DNA from: BOG-932 sp965276835
GTDB lineage: Bacteria > Pseudomonadota > Alphaproteobacteria > BOG-932 > Roseiterribacteraceae
Assembly: GCA_965276835.1 (NCBI GenBank)
Contig: OZ255631.1
Location: 1,302,001 to 1,366,000, forward strand
DNA: 64,000 nt
Direction of reading: 5' to 3'
Below the pieces are notes generated by a model that worked only from the letters and a program-made list of their open reading frames with translations, was not told the origin of the DNA and did not search any database. This document shows, piece after piece, positions 42,042 to 50,061 of this stretch. Positions within the stretch are counted from its first letter, which is position 1, and each line of letters starts with the position of its first letter. Made by a program: the position numbers and the translations under genes.

Positions 42042-44210
42042 TCAGGGGTCGCGAAGATCTTCGGATTTCAAACCCATCGCGGCCCACGACTCTTCGCCGC
42101 CGCGATACCACCATACGTTCGTGAAACCTACTGAAACAAGAATTAAGGCCGCGTTATATCCGTTCCAATCATTAGGGCTGGTACCCATGATGACAATGGG
42201 TTTGCTCGTGATTCCACCTGTGGCCTCAAGCGCCACCCGCCGCAAATCCGCGTTCGCAGCGTCGGACGGAAAATTCTGCGGGCCAATGAAATGCGCGTCC
42301 GGAATAACTGTTGCACCACGGCCGATGCCGAAAATCGTTGGGGCGGGCTTTTTCTCCATCAGATCCTTGAGAGCGGCGGTCGTCAGCACATTCGCGCCCG
42401 GAATGGACATCGGCGTCGGTTCGAAATCGCCGGCGCTTTTGGGTTCGCTGGGCGCAGCGACGTGAAAGTCGACTTTTTCGTCGGCAAATTCGGGCATCCC
42501 CGCCCGCTTTAAGCTATCCATTGCCGCGCGAAAACCTGGAAGGTTCGCTTCCGCCTTCGAGAAATAGCTTTGAATTCGCCATACCGTGCGACGCGGCAGC
42601 CGGCGGCTGTAGTCTGCGTAGAGCGACTGCGCTTGCTGAAGCCGGCCGGTCAAACCGTAGGCGGCGATTAACCCGATCTCATTATATTCCGTCCGACTAA
42701 GGCTGTCGCTTGACTCACCAGCATTTGGGTCCCCGGCCATCGACTTCTGAAACCAGTCGATTGCCTCTTCATTGCGGCCGAGAATCAAATTCACCAGACC
42801 GAGTTGGTTGTAGCGGATTCGATTGTTCGGATCCTGGGGATCGATCGTCAGCAGTTCCTTGAGACGGCGATCGGCGTCTTCCGGATGACCCAGATTGGCC
42901 GTGCATAGGGCTATGCCTGTCAGCGCATCGATGTTGCTGGGCTCGTAAGTAAGCGCCAACTGGTCGCTCGCGATCGCCTCCTTACATTTCCCATCCAGCT
43001 TGAGCAGAAAGCCGCGTGCCGCCAAAACCCGTGCGTTTTGCGGTGCAAGCGCCAGAGCGCGTTGCACCAGTTTTCTGGCGCTTTCCATATCCTGCAAATC
43101 GGTCGGATCGTCGAAATTCCTGACCTTCTTCAGGAGAAGCCAAGCCAGTTCGTTCATCGCCTCCACGAAGTCGGGCTGCAGCTGTAGAGATTTCTCGAGC
43201 AGCGTCTGAGCGCCGGCGAACGCTTCCAGGCTGTCCTCCCTTTCAAGCTGCGACCGGGCCCGGAAGAACAGATCGACGGCGTCCGGATCGTTAGGACGCT
43301 CCTGCAGCGACCGTTGGCCTTCGATCTGAACTAGTGTGAAATTGAGCGCGCTGCCTATATGGCGAACGATCGCAGTCTGTGCGTCGACTAGATTCTGGCG
43401 TGAGGCATCGAACCGTTCGGCCCACAAATGCGCGCCGGTTTGCGTGTCGATCAGCTGCGCGTTGATGACGATCTGGTCGCCGGTGCGGCGCAGGCTTCCT
43501 TCCAGCAGATAGCGGACCCCCAGCTCCTGCCCGACCTGTGCGGCACTGACCGAACGGGTCTTGTATGTGTCGGCAGACGTACGAGCGATGACCACGCTTT
43601 CAGGAAGATGCGAAAGGTCCGTAGTCAGGTCGTCGCTGACAGCATCGGCGAGATATCCGTCCGCCGGGTCGGCGCCGAGATTGCGAAACGGCATGACCAC
43701 GATCGACAGGCGCGGCGGGGCCTTGGTCGCACGGTCGGCGACGTTGATGCCGAGCCAAGGGAGTGCACGATAAGAAAGATAACCGGCGGCGAGGACGGTG
43801 AGCAGCGCGAGGCCGAGCAGCCATATGCGCGACCGCGTGCGCCCCGTCGCTGTTGTCGCGATTGGTGGGATCGCGTCTTTCGAAGTCTCATTCGCGATCT
43901 TCCCGACGAATCGATAACCGCGCCCGGGAATAGTCAGGATCAATGGCGCATTTTCGTCATGATCCGACAGCGCGCGGCGCAACGACGAGATTTGAACCGC
44001 AAGATTGTTGTCGTCGACAATCATGCCCTGCCAGACGCGGGCGATGATCTCATCCTTCGTGACGGTTCTGTCGCGATGGACGACTATAAAGTGCAGAATA
44101 TCGAAGGCGCGCGAACTGAGCGCCACAGGGACGCCCCCATCCGACAGAATACGGGTTGCCCCGTCGAGGCGAAACCGGCCGAATTCAAAAATGCCTTCGC
44201 CAGCGCCCAT
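42042..44210 (-). CDS. wHTH-TM-TolB-like-TPR regulator with rhodanese-like C-terminus
   Basis: 722 residues. Residues about 8-103 are an OmpR/CadC-type winged helix (SSRAFDILHFIVVHRDRTV, NNLAVQISSLRRAL, TIPGRGYRFVG). A membrane helix follows at about 128-150. Then a TolB-like/adenylate-cyclase-associated domain (LSIVVMPFRNLGADP, VRYLLEGSLRRTGD) and TPR repeats to about 560. The last about 110 residues are rhodanese-like: DAHFIGPQNFPSD, PIVIMGTSPNDWNGYNAA, VWWYRGGEESW. The position of the catalytic Cys is not Cys. Membrane-tethered transcription regulator, ligand unknown. Confidence 0.88.
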   Translation of the reverse strand: MGAGEGIFEFGRFRLDGATRILSDGGVPVALSSRAFDILHFIVVHRDRTVTKDEIIARVWQGMIVDDNNLAVQISSLRRALSDHDENAPLILTIPGRGYRFVGKIANETSKDAIPPIATTATGRTRSRIWLLGLALLTVLAAGYLSYRALPWLGINVADRATKAPPRLSIVVMPFRNLGADPADGYLADAVSDDLTTDLSHLPESVVIARTSADTYKTRSVSAAQVGQELGVRYLLEGSLRRTGDQIVINAQLIDTQTGAHLWAERFDASRQNLVDAQTAIVRHIGSALNFTLVQIEGQRSLQERPNDPDAVDLFFRARSQLEREDSLEAFAGAQTLLEKSLQLQPDFVEAMNELAWLLLKKVRNFDDPTDLQDMESARKLVQRALALAPQNARVLAARGFLLKLDGKCKEAIASDQLALTYEPSNIDALTGIALCTANLGHPEDADRRLKELLTIDPQDPNNRIRYNQLGLVNLILGRNEEAIDWFQKSMAGDPNAGESSDSLSRTEYNEIGLIAAYGLTGRLQQAQSLYADYSRRLPRRTVWRIQSYFSKAEANLPGFRAAMDSLKRAGMPEFADEKVDFHVAAPSEPKSAGDFEPTPMSIPGANVLTTAALKDLMEKKPAPTIFGIGRGATVIPDAHFIGPQNFPSDAANADLRRVALEATGGITSKPIVIMGTSPNDWNGYNAALILVSVGFTNVWWYRGGEESWAAMGLKSEDLRDP

Positions 44211-44369
44211 CTCTCAATCCCGTATGTGATCGCGAGTAAAGACAACGCCAAAATTATCCGTATTTTTTATAAGCTTCGCGTGCATCATGAACGCCTCGGA
44301 TGTTCCGAAGGGTCATAACACACAGCAAGTTGTAGGTCATGATAGCGTCGGAACGCGTTTTAGGGCGGA

Positions 44370-44445
44370 TGGTGCCCGGGGGCGGATTTGAACCACCGAC
44401 ACGGCGATTTTCAGTCGCCTGCTCTACCAACTGAGCTACCCGGGC
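44370..44445 (-). tRNA. tRNA-Phe (GAA)
   Basis: 76 bases on the minus strand including an encoded CCA. Acceptor GCCCGGG pairs with CCCGGGC, D-loop AGCTCAGTTGGTAGAGC, anticodon loop CTGAAAA giving GAA, and T-loop GGTTCAAATCC. All four stems form. Confidence 0.97.
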
Positions 44446-44510
44446 CCGCGCGTTGCGAGGGGCCGGGTATAGGCAAAAGCTGAGCGCATGTCCAGCCACC
44501 CAAAGGCGGA

Positions 44511-44702
44511 TCAGTGAACTGTTTCGTCGCCGTCGTCGTCGCCGATATCCATCGAGTCTTCGCCCAGCGGTTCGGGCACGACATAGGTCTCGTTGAACCA
44601 GCGGCCAAGGTCCACGTCGGCGCAGCGTTTCGAGCAGAAAGGCCTGAAATCCGCCTCACGCGGCCGCCCGCAGACAGGGCAGGATGGTTTCTTCGGTATC
44701 AC
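44511..44702 (-). CDS. yacG: DNA gyrase inhibitor YacG, zinc ribbon
   Basis: 63 residues from GTG 44702; a start at 44729 overlapping the previous gene is possible but longer than usual. CPVCGRPREADFRPFCSKRC is the four-cysteine zinc site typical of YacG, which binds GyrB and inhibits gyrase. DLGRWFNETYVVP follows as in the family, then an acidic tail. It comes five bases after the rng stop, at the end of the conserved gene run. Confidence 0.92.
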   Translation of the reverse strand: MIPKKPSCPVCGRPREADFRPFCSKRCADVDLGRWFNETYVVPEPLGEDSMDIGDDDGDETVH

Positions 44703-44706
44703 TGTC

Positions 44707-45804
44707 TCAAAGCTCCAAACCGGGCCCAAGCTCCAAACCAGGACCGCGCCGTTCCCGCGTCATCTCGACCAGGCCGAGCGCCGACATCGGCAATACATAA
44801 GTCTGCGACGGATCGTCCGCCAGGGCCGCGATCAGCGCCTCCCCGATTCGCGCCTGATCCTGCCGGCGCGGCATCGAGATGAAATCGATCACCACGATTC
44901 CGCCGATATGACGCAAACGCAACTGCCGCGCGATTTCCGCCGCAGCATCCAGATTGACCTTGACGGCGTTCGTCTGCGAGCCGGCATTCACGTCGATGGC
45001 GGTCAGCGCCTCGGTCAGATCGATGACCAGCGAAGCGCCGCCCGGCAGCGCAATCTGCCGCTCGGCTAACGCGGCGACAGCGTCATCGAGATCGTAACGA
45101 TCGAATAACCCCGCGGGCTGGATTTCGACTTCTGCCGACAGGCTCGGGGCGAACGCCGCGCGCCAGCGTTCGACAACTGCCTTCGCGGCCAGTCCAGCGA
45201 CCTGGATGGCAAGTGTTTCCGAGGCTCCGTAATCGCCAATCAATCGGCGGAAAGCATCGGGCGCTTTCGATTTGCCCACTGTCGCCTGTTTCCCTTCAAG
45301 CGCGAGGGCGTTCGCTTCGATCTGAATATCTTCAAGGGACAGCGCGGCGGCAGTTCGCCGGACGATCCAGCCGCCGGGAAAACCTGTGAGCGCGGTTTCG
45401 AGCGCAACACGCTTGTCGGCGCCGATATCCAGCCGCCGTGAGACCTTGATCCCGGTCTCCAGCGGCAGGTGGACCAACCCCCGCCCGGTCAGCGTGATCG
45501 AACGGCTGGCAATGCCCGCCTTGTCGCCGCGTGGGGGTTTTATAATCTGCACGATGAGGTCCGCGCCGGATGCAAGCGGGCTTTTATCGCCGCCCCTGTC
45601 CAGCAACATTTCAGTGCCGTCGGTCAATTTGACGGTCGTGCCCAGCCCGGTGACGGTGCGGATAACCTTTGCCGGCATCGTCCCGCCCACCTGGGACGGT
45701 TTGTTCGAGCGATCGATCTCGATCGCCTGCATTCGGCGGTCCACCACCAGGGCCGCGCGTAGCCCATTTGCGTCGGATTCAACGAGGATAAGACTCTGCG
45801 CCAT
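44707..45804 (-). CDS. short ribonuclease E/G family protein
   Basis: 365 residues, shorter than Rng (about 490) and RNase E. The catalytic core is kept: ALTAIDVNAGSQTNAVKVNL and GGIVVIDFISM carry the two metal-binding Asp residues. There is no zinc-link CPxCxG or degradosome scaffold. The C-terminus ends RRGPGLELGPGLEL, a six-residue duplication. It lies in the maf-rng-yacG run typical of Alphaproteobacteria and overlaps maf by one base. Confidence 0.9.
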   Translation of the reverse strand: MAQSLILVESDANGLRAALVVDRRMQAIEIDRSNKPSQVGGTMPAKVIRTVTGLGTTVKLTDGTEMLLDRGGDKSPLASGADLIVQIIKPPRGDKAGIASRSITLTGRGLVHLPLETGIKVSRRLDIGADKRVALETALTGFPGGWIVRRTAAALSLEDIQIEANALALEGKQATVGKSKAPDAFRRLIGDYGASETLAIQVAGLAAKAVVERWRAAFAPSLSAEVEIQPAGLFDRYDLDDAVAALAERQIALPGGASLVIDLTEALTAIDVNAGSQTNAVKVNLDAAAEIARQLRLRHIGGIVVIDFISMPRRQDQARIGEALIAALADDPSQTYVLPMSALGLVEMTRERRGPGLELGPGLEL

Positions 45805-46394
45805 CAGGCCGCCGTATCGGCTCCCGGCCAGCCAATGCCGGTCAGCAATTGCTGCACGTCATGCAGCGACAATCCGACGATGTTGCTGTAGGAGCCGGAG
45901 ATATAGCGGATCAAGGCGGCCGCCCTGCCCTGGATCGCATATCCCCCTGCCTTCCCATCCCATTCGCCGGACGCGATATAGGCATCGATCTCAGATTTGC
46001 TGAGCCGCTTGAAGATCACCGTGCTTTCGGCAAGGCGCGAAACCGCACGGCCATCGGGCGCGATCAGCGCGATGCCGCCGAACACGCGATGCCGTCGGCC
46101 TGAAATCAGGTCCAGGCAATGGCGCGCGGATGCCTCATCCTCGGTCTTGGGTAATATTCGTGTGCCGCAGGCAACCACTGTGTCGGCCGCCAGGATCAAT
46201 GCGGCGGGATGCCGACCGGCGACAGCCTGAGCCTTTTCCAACGCCAAACGCAAAGCATGCTTGCCTGGAGGCTCGGCCTTCCGCGGGGTTTCGTCGATTT
46301 CGGCTGGGTCTACGAGATCAGGCTCGATGCCGATCTGGCGCAGCAGATCGAGCCGCCGCGGTGAGGCGGAGGCAAGAATGAGCTTTGTTGGCAC
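45804..46394 (-). CDS. maf: Maf family nucleoside triphosphate pyrophosphatase
   Basis: 196 residues. LILASASPRRLDLLRQIGIE at the N-terminus, ALILAADTVVACGTRILPK and GGYAIQGRAAALIRYISGSY are the family motifs, including the catalytic Asp in AADTVV. Removes modified or non-canonical nucleotides. The stop overlaps the rng start. Confidence 0.95.
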   Translation of the reverse strand: MPTKLILASASPRRLDLLRQIGIEPDLVDPAEIDETPRKAEPPGKHALRLALEKAQAVAGRHPAALILAADTVVACGTRILPKTEDEASARHCLDLISGRRHRVFGGIALIAPDGRAVSRLAESTVIFKRLSKSEIDAYIASGEWDGKAGGYAIQGRAAALIRYISGSYSNIVGLSLHDVQQLLTGIGWPGADTAA

Positions 46395-46438
46395 GGTTCC
46401 GGCCTACTCTTCGACAGACAGCACGGAACACGGACCGC

Positions 46439-46657
46439 TTATTTGAAGCGGAAAGTAATCCGACCCTTGGTCAGATCGTAAGGCGTCATTTCAACATTGA
46501 CCTTGTCGCCTGCCAGCACGCGGATGCGATTCTTCCGCATTTTGCCGGACGTGTGCGCCAGTATCTCATGGTCGTTATCAAGTTTGACGCGAAACATCGC
46601 GTTTGGCAGCAATTCAGCGACTGTTCCGCTGAATTCGATTAGATCTTCTTTAGCCAT
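46439..46657 (-). CDS. infA: translation initiation factor IF-1
   Basis: 72 residues, exact family length: MAKEDLIEFSGTVAELLPNA with the OB-fold, VLAGDKVNVEMTPYDLTKGR and the C-terminal RITFRFK. Binds the 30S A site during initiation. Confidence 0.98.
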   Translation of the reverse strand: MAKEDLIEFSGTVAELLPNAMFRVKLDNDHEILAHTSGKMRKNRIRVLAGDKVNVEMTPYDLTKGRITFRFK

Positions 46658-46715
46658 AAAACCGTATTACCATAGTTGAACATCTCAGGTTAGTTGCGCT
46701 GCGTTACCCGCCCGG

Positions 46716-47630
46716 TCAAGGCATTTTCCCAGCTTCTGCGGAAAAACGCGTGGCAATTTGTTTTTCCAGCGCGATACGCACCTGCCGGTAGGCTTCCAAC
46801 TTGGCGTCACGGTTCCCTTCCGTTTCGGTCGGGTCGTCGATTTCCCAATGCTCGACACTGAGTCCGGTGGGCGGCGGGTCGAAAGCGGCAGCCGCTTCGC
46901 TGGACAGCGAAATCACCACATCGATATCGTTCAGCGATACATCGCCCAGCGCCTGGGTGTTGTGCTCATTAAGATCGATGCCGACCTCAGCCATCACGAC
47001 AGCCGCCATGGGGTCCACCGGGTCGACCATCAGACCTGCTGAATCAACGCGCGCTGCGTCGCCCCGGCGCAACGCCAGCAGCGCCTCCGCCATAGGCGAA
47101 CGCACCGAATTGCGGTTGCAGACGAACAGCACACGCGGCGATGGCGCCGACGGCATGGTGCTGAAGCCGGCGGTGTGCAGGACGTGGATCAAGGTGAATA
47201 GACGGCGCGCGGTGTCCTGGTCGATATCGACCTTTCCTTTCAGCCGTTCAACCAGAAGTTCCGCGCCCTCGTTATGAACGGCGCGCCGGCCCATATCGAT
47301 CGCCTCGACTTGCGTCAGGCTCTGGCTTTGGGTCGCTGCGTAATAACTTTCGCACACGATCGCGTAATCGCGGATCACGCGCCGGAACGGGCTGAGGGAC
47401 AGGCCGAAGATGATGACGGGCTTGCCATCCGCTGCGCGGATGTCGAGCATCAGCCGGCCGTCGATCACACCGAGATGCAAATCGTACGGCCCGGAATCGT
47501 GACCGACCGGCGCGAAGCTGTTGGCCTCCAGCAGATCATAGACTGCAATCGCCCGCTCATGTTCGATCTCGCTGCTGCGCTTCTCCACGCTGCGCTTGTC
47601 GAAATGGATGTCGGCGATGTGCTGCGTCAT
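46716..47630 (-). CDS. fusion of UPF0262 protein and low-molecular-weight phosphatase/arsenate reductase-like domain
   Basis: 304 residues in one frame. Residues 1 to about 155 are a UPF0262 protein (ERAIAVYDLLEANSFAP, LSLSPFRRVIRDYAIVCESY). From about 160 a low-molecular-weight protein-tyrosine-phosphatase domain begins: PRVLFVCNRNSVRSPMAEAL, with nucleophile Cys 171 and Arg in the C(X)5R loop. In related genomes these are usually two adjacent genes in the same place. An internal ATG at codon 159 has no ribosome site, so a real fusion is more likely than two products. Followed two bases upstream by hisD's stop. Confidence 0.88.
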   Translation of the reverse strand: MTQHIADIHFDKRSVEKRSSEIEHERAIAVYDLLEANSFAPVGHDSGPYDLHLGVIDGRLMLDIRAADGKPVIIFGLSLSPFRRVIRDYAIVCESYYAATQSQSLTQVEAIDMGRRAVHNEGAELLVERLKGKVDIDQDTARRLFTLIHVLHTAGFSTMPSAPSPRVLFVCNRNSVRSPMAEALLALRRGDAARVDSAGLMVDPVDPMAAVVMAEVGIDLNEHNTQALGDVSLNDIDVVISLSSEAAAAFDPPPTGLSVEHWEIDDPTETEGNRDAKLEAYRQVRIALEKQIATRFSAEAGKMP

Positions 47631-47631
47631 C

Positions 47632-48936
47632 TCAGTTGCGCTCCAGCCGCACGGCGACGGAACGCGCGTGAGCGCCGAGTCCCTCGGCCTCCGCCAGAGT
47701 CAGTGCACCCGGACCGATGGCGGCGATGCCGGCCGGGGAGCAGTCGATCAAGGTCGTCCGCTTCATGAAGTCGAACACACCCAGGCCGGACGCGTAACGC
47801 GCCGCACCGGAGGTCGGCAGAACATGGTTCGGTCCGGCAATGTAGTCGCCGATGGCTTCGGGCGAATGCCGGCCCAGGAAGATCGCCCCGGCATTGCGCA
47901 CCTTGGCTGACAAAGCCTCCGGATCGGCAACCGCCAACTCTAGGTGCTCCGGCGCGATGCGGTCGATGATCGCCGGCGCGGCAGCCATGTTCGGCACGAC
48001 GATGACCGCGCCGTGATCCCGCCAGCTTGCACCGGCAATGGCAGCACGCGGCAGCCCGGCCAGCGCCTCATCGACCGCGGCGGAGACACGGTCGGCATAA
48101 GATGCATCGTCGGTAAGCAGAACGCTGCGTGCCGAGGCATCGTGCTCCGCCTGGCTCAGCAGATCGATGGCAATCCAGGCCGGATTCGAACCGGCGTCGG
48201 ACACCACCAGGATTTCCGAAGGGCCGGCGATCGTATCGATCCCGACTTTGCCGAACACCATGCGTTTGGCGGTCGCGACATAAGCGTTCCCGGGACCGAC
48301 GATGACATCGACGGGCTTGATGGTTTCGGTGCCGTAGGCGAGCGCTGCAACGGCCTGAGCCCCGCCAACGCGGTAAATCTCATCCACCCCTGCCCTGCGC
48401 GCCGCCGCCAGCACAGCCGGGGCCAATTTACCGTCCGGTGTCGGCACAACCATGACAAGACGCGGCACGCCCGCAACCTTGCCTGGAATGGCGTTCATGA
48501 GGACCGAGCTGGGATAGGCCGCTAGGCCGCCCGGCACATAAAGGCCGGCAGCCGATACCGAAGTCCAGCGCAAGCCGAGCCGATTGCCGACGCCGTCGTC
48601 ATAGGAATAACCCTGCGGCATTTGCCGGCGATGGAAATTTTCGATCCGCGTGGCAGCCAGGTCGATAGCCGCAATCAGGTCGGGGGCACAGGCGGCAACC
48701 GCCGCATCGATCTCGGCAGTGGTAATACGCAAGCCGGCAGCCGAAACCTTTAGCCGGTCGAAACGAAGGGTGTAGTCGACCAGGGCCCTGTCGCCTTCGG
48801 CCACCACGCGCGCGATAACATCGGCGACGATGGCGTCGACCTTCTCGGCATCGTCGCGGCCGATATCAAGATAGGCCTGGAACTTCGTTTCGAAATCCGG
48901 CGCTGCGGCGTCCAGCCTAACGGGCACGGCAGGCAT
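47632..48936 (-). CDS. hisD: histidinol dehydrogenase
   Basis: 434 residues. Catalyses the last two steps of histidine synthesis, oxidising L-histidinol to histidine with NAD. Motifs VPGGLAAYPSSVLMNAIPGK, GPGNAYVATAKRMVFG, AGPSEILVVSDAGSNP and the zinc/catalytic region SQAEHDASARSVLLT and RIAPEHLEL are present. Overlaps the hisG 3-prime end by 20 bases. Confidence 0.97.
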   Translation of the reverse strand: MPAVPVRLDAAAPDFETKFQAYLDIGRDDAEKVDAIVADVIARVVAEGDRALVDYTLRFDRLKVSAAGLRITTAEIDAAVAACAPDLIAAIDLAATRIENFHRRQMPQGYSYDDGVGNRLGLRWTSVSAAGLYVPGGLAAYPSSVLMNAIPGKVAGVPRLVMVVPTPDGKLAPAVLAAARRAGVDEIYRVGGAQAVAALAYGTETIKPVDVIVGPGNAYVATAKRMVFGKVGIDTIAGPSEILVVSDAGSNPAWIAIDLLSQAEHDASARSVLLTDDASYADRVSAAVDEALAGLPRAAIAGASWRDHGAVIVVPNMAAAPAIIDRIAPEHLELAVADPEALSAKVRNAGAIFLGRHSPEAIGDYIAGPNHVLPTSGAARYASGLGVFDFMKRTTLIDCSPAGIAAIGPGALTLAEAEGLGAHARSVAVRLERN

Positions 48937-49597
48937 CCCGGAAACGGTCGACCCAGCCGCCGATCTCTTCGGATCGCGTTTTCAGCGCCGTGCGATTCAC
49001 GATCAGGCGCGAGGTGACGTCGGCGATATGCTCGATCTCGACCAAGCCGTTGGCCTTCAAGGTCGCGCCGCTGGACACCAGGTCGACGATGCGGTCGCAC
49101 AGGCCCAGCGACGGCGCCAGTTCCATCGCACCGTTCAGCTTGATGCATTCCGCCTGCACGCCGCGGGCGGCGAAGTGGCGGCGTGTCACTTCAGGGTATT
49201 TGGTCGCGACGCGGACATGGCTCCAGCGCGATGGATCGTCGGTCTTGCTGAGTTCCGCCAGTTCGGCGACCGAGATCCGACAGTGTCCGATGCCGAGATC
49301 GAGAGGCGAGTAGACTTCCGGGTAATCGAACTCCATCAGCACGTCGCTGCCGGCGACACCCAGATGCGCCGCGCCGAAGGCGACGAAGGTCGGGACGTCG
49401 AAGGACCGCACGCGGATGATGTGGACGTTCGGTACGTTGGTGGCGAAACGCAAGTCGCGCGAGTTCTCATCGTCGAACGCCGCCGACGGGACGATGCCGA
49501 CGCGGTCGAGCACCGGGCGAAGTTCTTTCAGAATTCGTCCCTTCGGGACGGCTAAGATAATGGACTCGTCGAAGGCGGCGGCGGAGTGGGTGGTCAC
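48917..49597 (-). CDS. hisG: ATP phosphoribosyltransferase, short form
   Basis: 226 residues from GTG 49597, whose GTGA overlaps the DUF2948 stop. ILAVPKGRILKELRPVLDR and DLVSSGATLKANGLVEIEHI are conserved HisG blocks. No C-terminal regulatory domain, so this is the short form that normally needs HisZ as partner; hisZ is not in the window. First step of histidine synthesis. Confidence 0.95.
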   Translation of the reverse strand: MTTHSAAAFDESIILAVPKGRILKELRPVLDRVGIVPSAAFDDENSRDLRFATNVPNVHIIRVRSFDVPTFVAFGAAHLGVAGSDVLMEFDYPEVYSPLDLGIGHCRISVAELAELSKTDDPSRWSHVRVATKYPEVTRRHFAARGVQAECIKLNGAMELAPSLGLCDRIVDLVSSGATLKANGLVEIEHIADVTSRLIVNRTALKTRSEEIGGWVDRFRDACRAR

Positions 49598-50061
49598 AAC
49601 GGGTTTCCGTGCTCGGGCTTCTGTCTGGTCGGCCAGCATTCCCCGAAATCCTCGATCCTGAGGTCCAGGCCCGACACCGGCAATTTCAGGGCGGCATCGC
49701 CACCGAAGGTCAATAATACAGCCACCCCGTCATAGGTCACGGTCAAGAGCGGCATGGTACGGTTGCGTTCCTTGAGGCCGAACCCGCGATATTTCGGATC
49801 GTCGACCCCCTCGATCGTCACCGCGCAGGATACGCGCTCGAATATCTCTTCCGGCGTATCGCTCAGCGCGCGCTCCCAGCGGAAACGGCAGACCGCCAGG
49901 ACGAACTTCCGATCATCCGGCAGATAGGCCATTTCCGATACATTCGCGATCGCGTCCTGCAGGAACGCGGCCAGCACCGCCAGATCCTCCGTGTCGATCG
50001 CGCGAAGTTTCAGCGGGCCGGCCTCGGAGCCTTGGTCGGGTGGTGGTACACCGTCTTCCAT
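49594..50061 (-). CDS. DUF2948 family protein
   Basis: 155 residues from ATG 50061, overlapping the murA stop (TGATG). LKLRAIDTEDLAVLAAFLQD and FVLAVCRFRWERA match DUF2948, a family found next to murA and hisG in Alphaproteobacteria. Function unknown; the position between cell-wall and histidine genes is conserved but does not indicate a role. Confidence 0.93.
   Translation of the reverse strand: MEDGVPPPDQGSEAGPLKLRAIDTEDLAVLAAFLQDAIANVSEMAYLPDDRKFVLAVCRFRWERALSDTPEEIFERVSCAVTIEGVDDPKYRGFGLKERNRTMPLLTVTYDGVAVLLTFGGDAALKLPVSGLDLRIEDFGECWPTRQKPEHGNPL

Noticed and set aside
47156..47160. Separate start of the phosphatase gene at the internal ATG of codon 159.
   Set aside because: No ribosome site precedes it and no stop separates it from the UPF0262 part, so one fused product is simpler.
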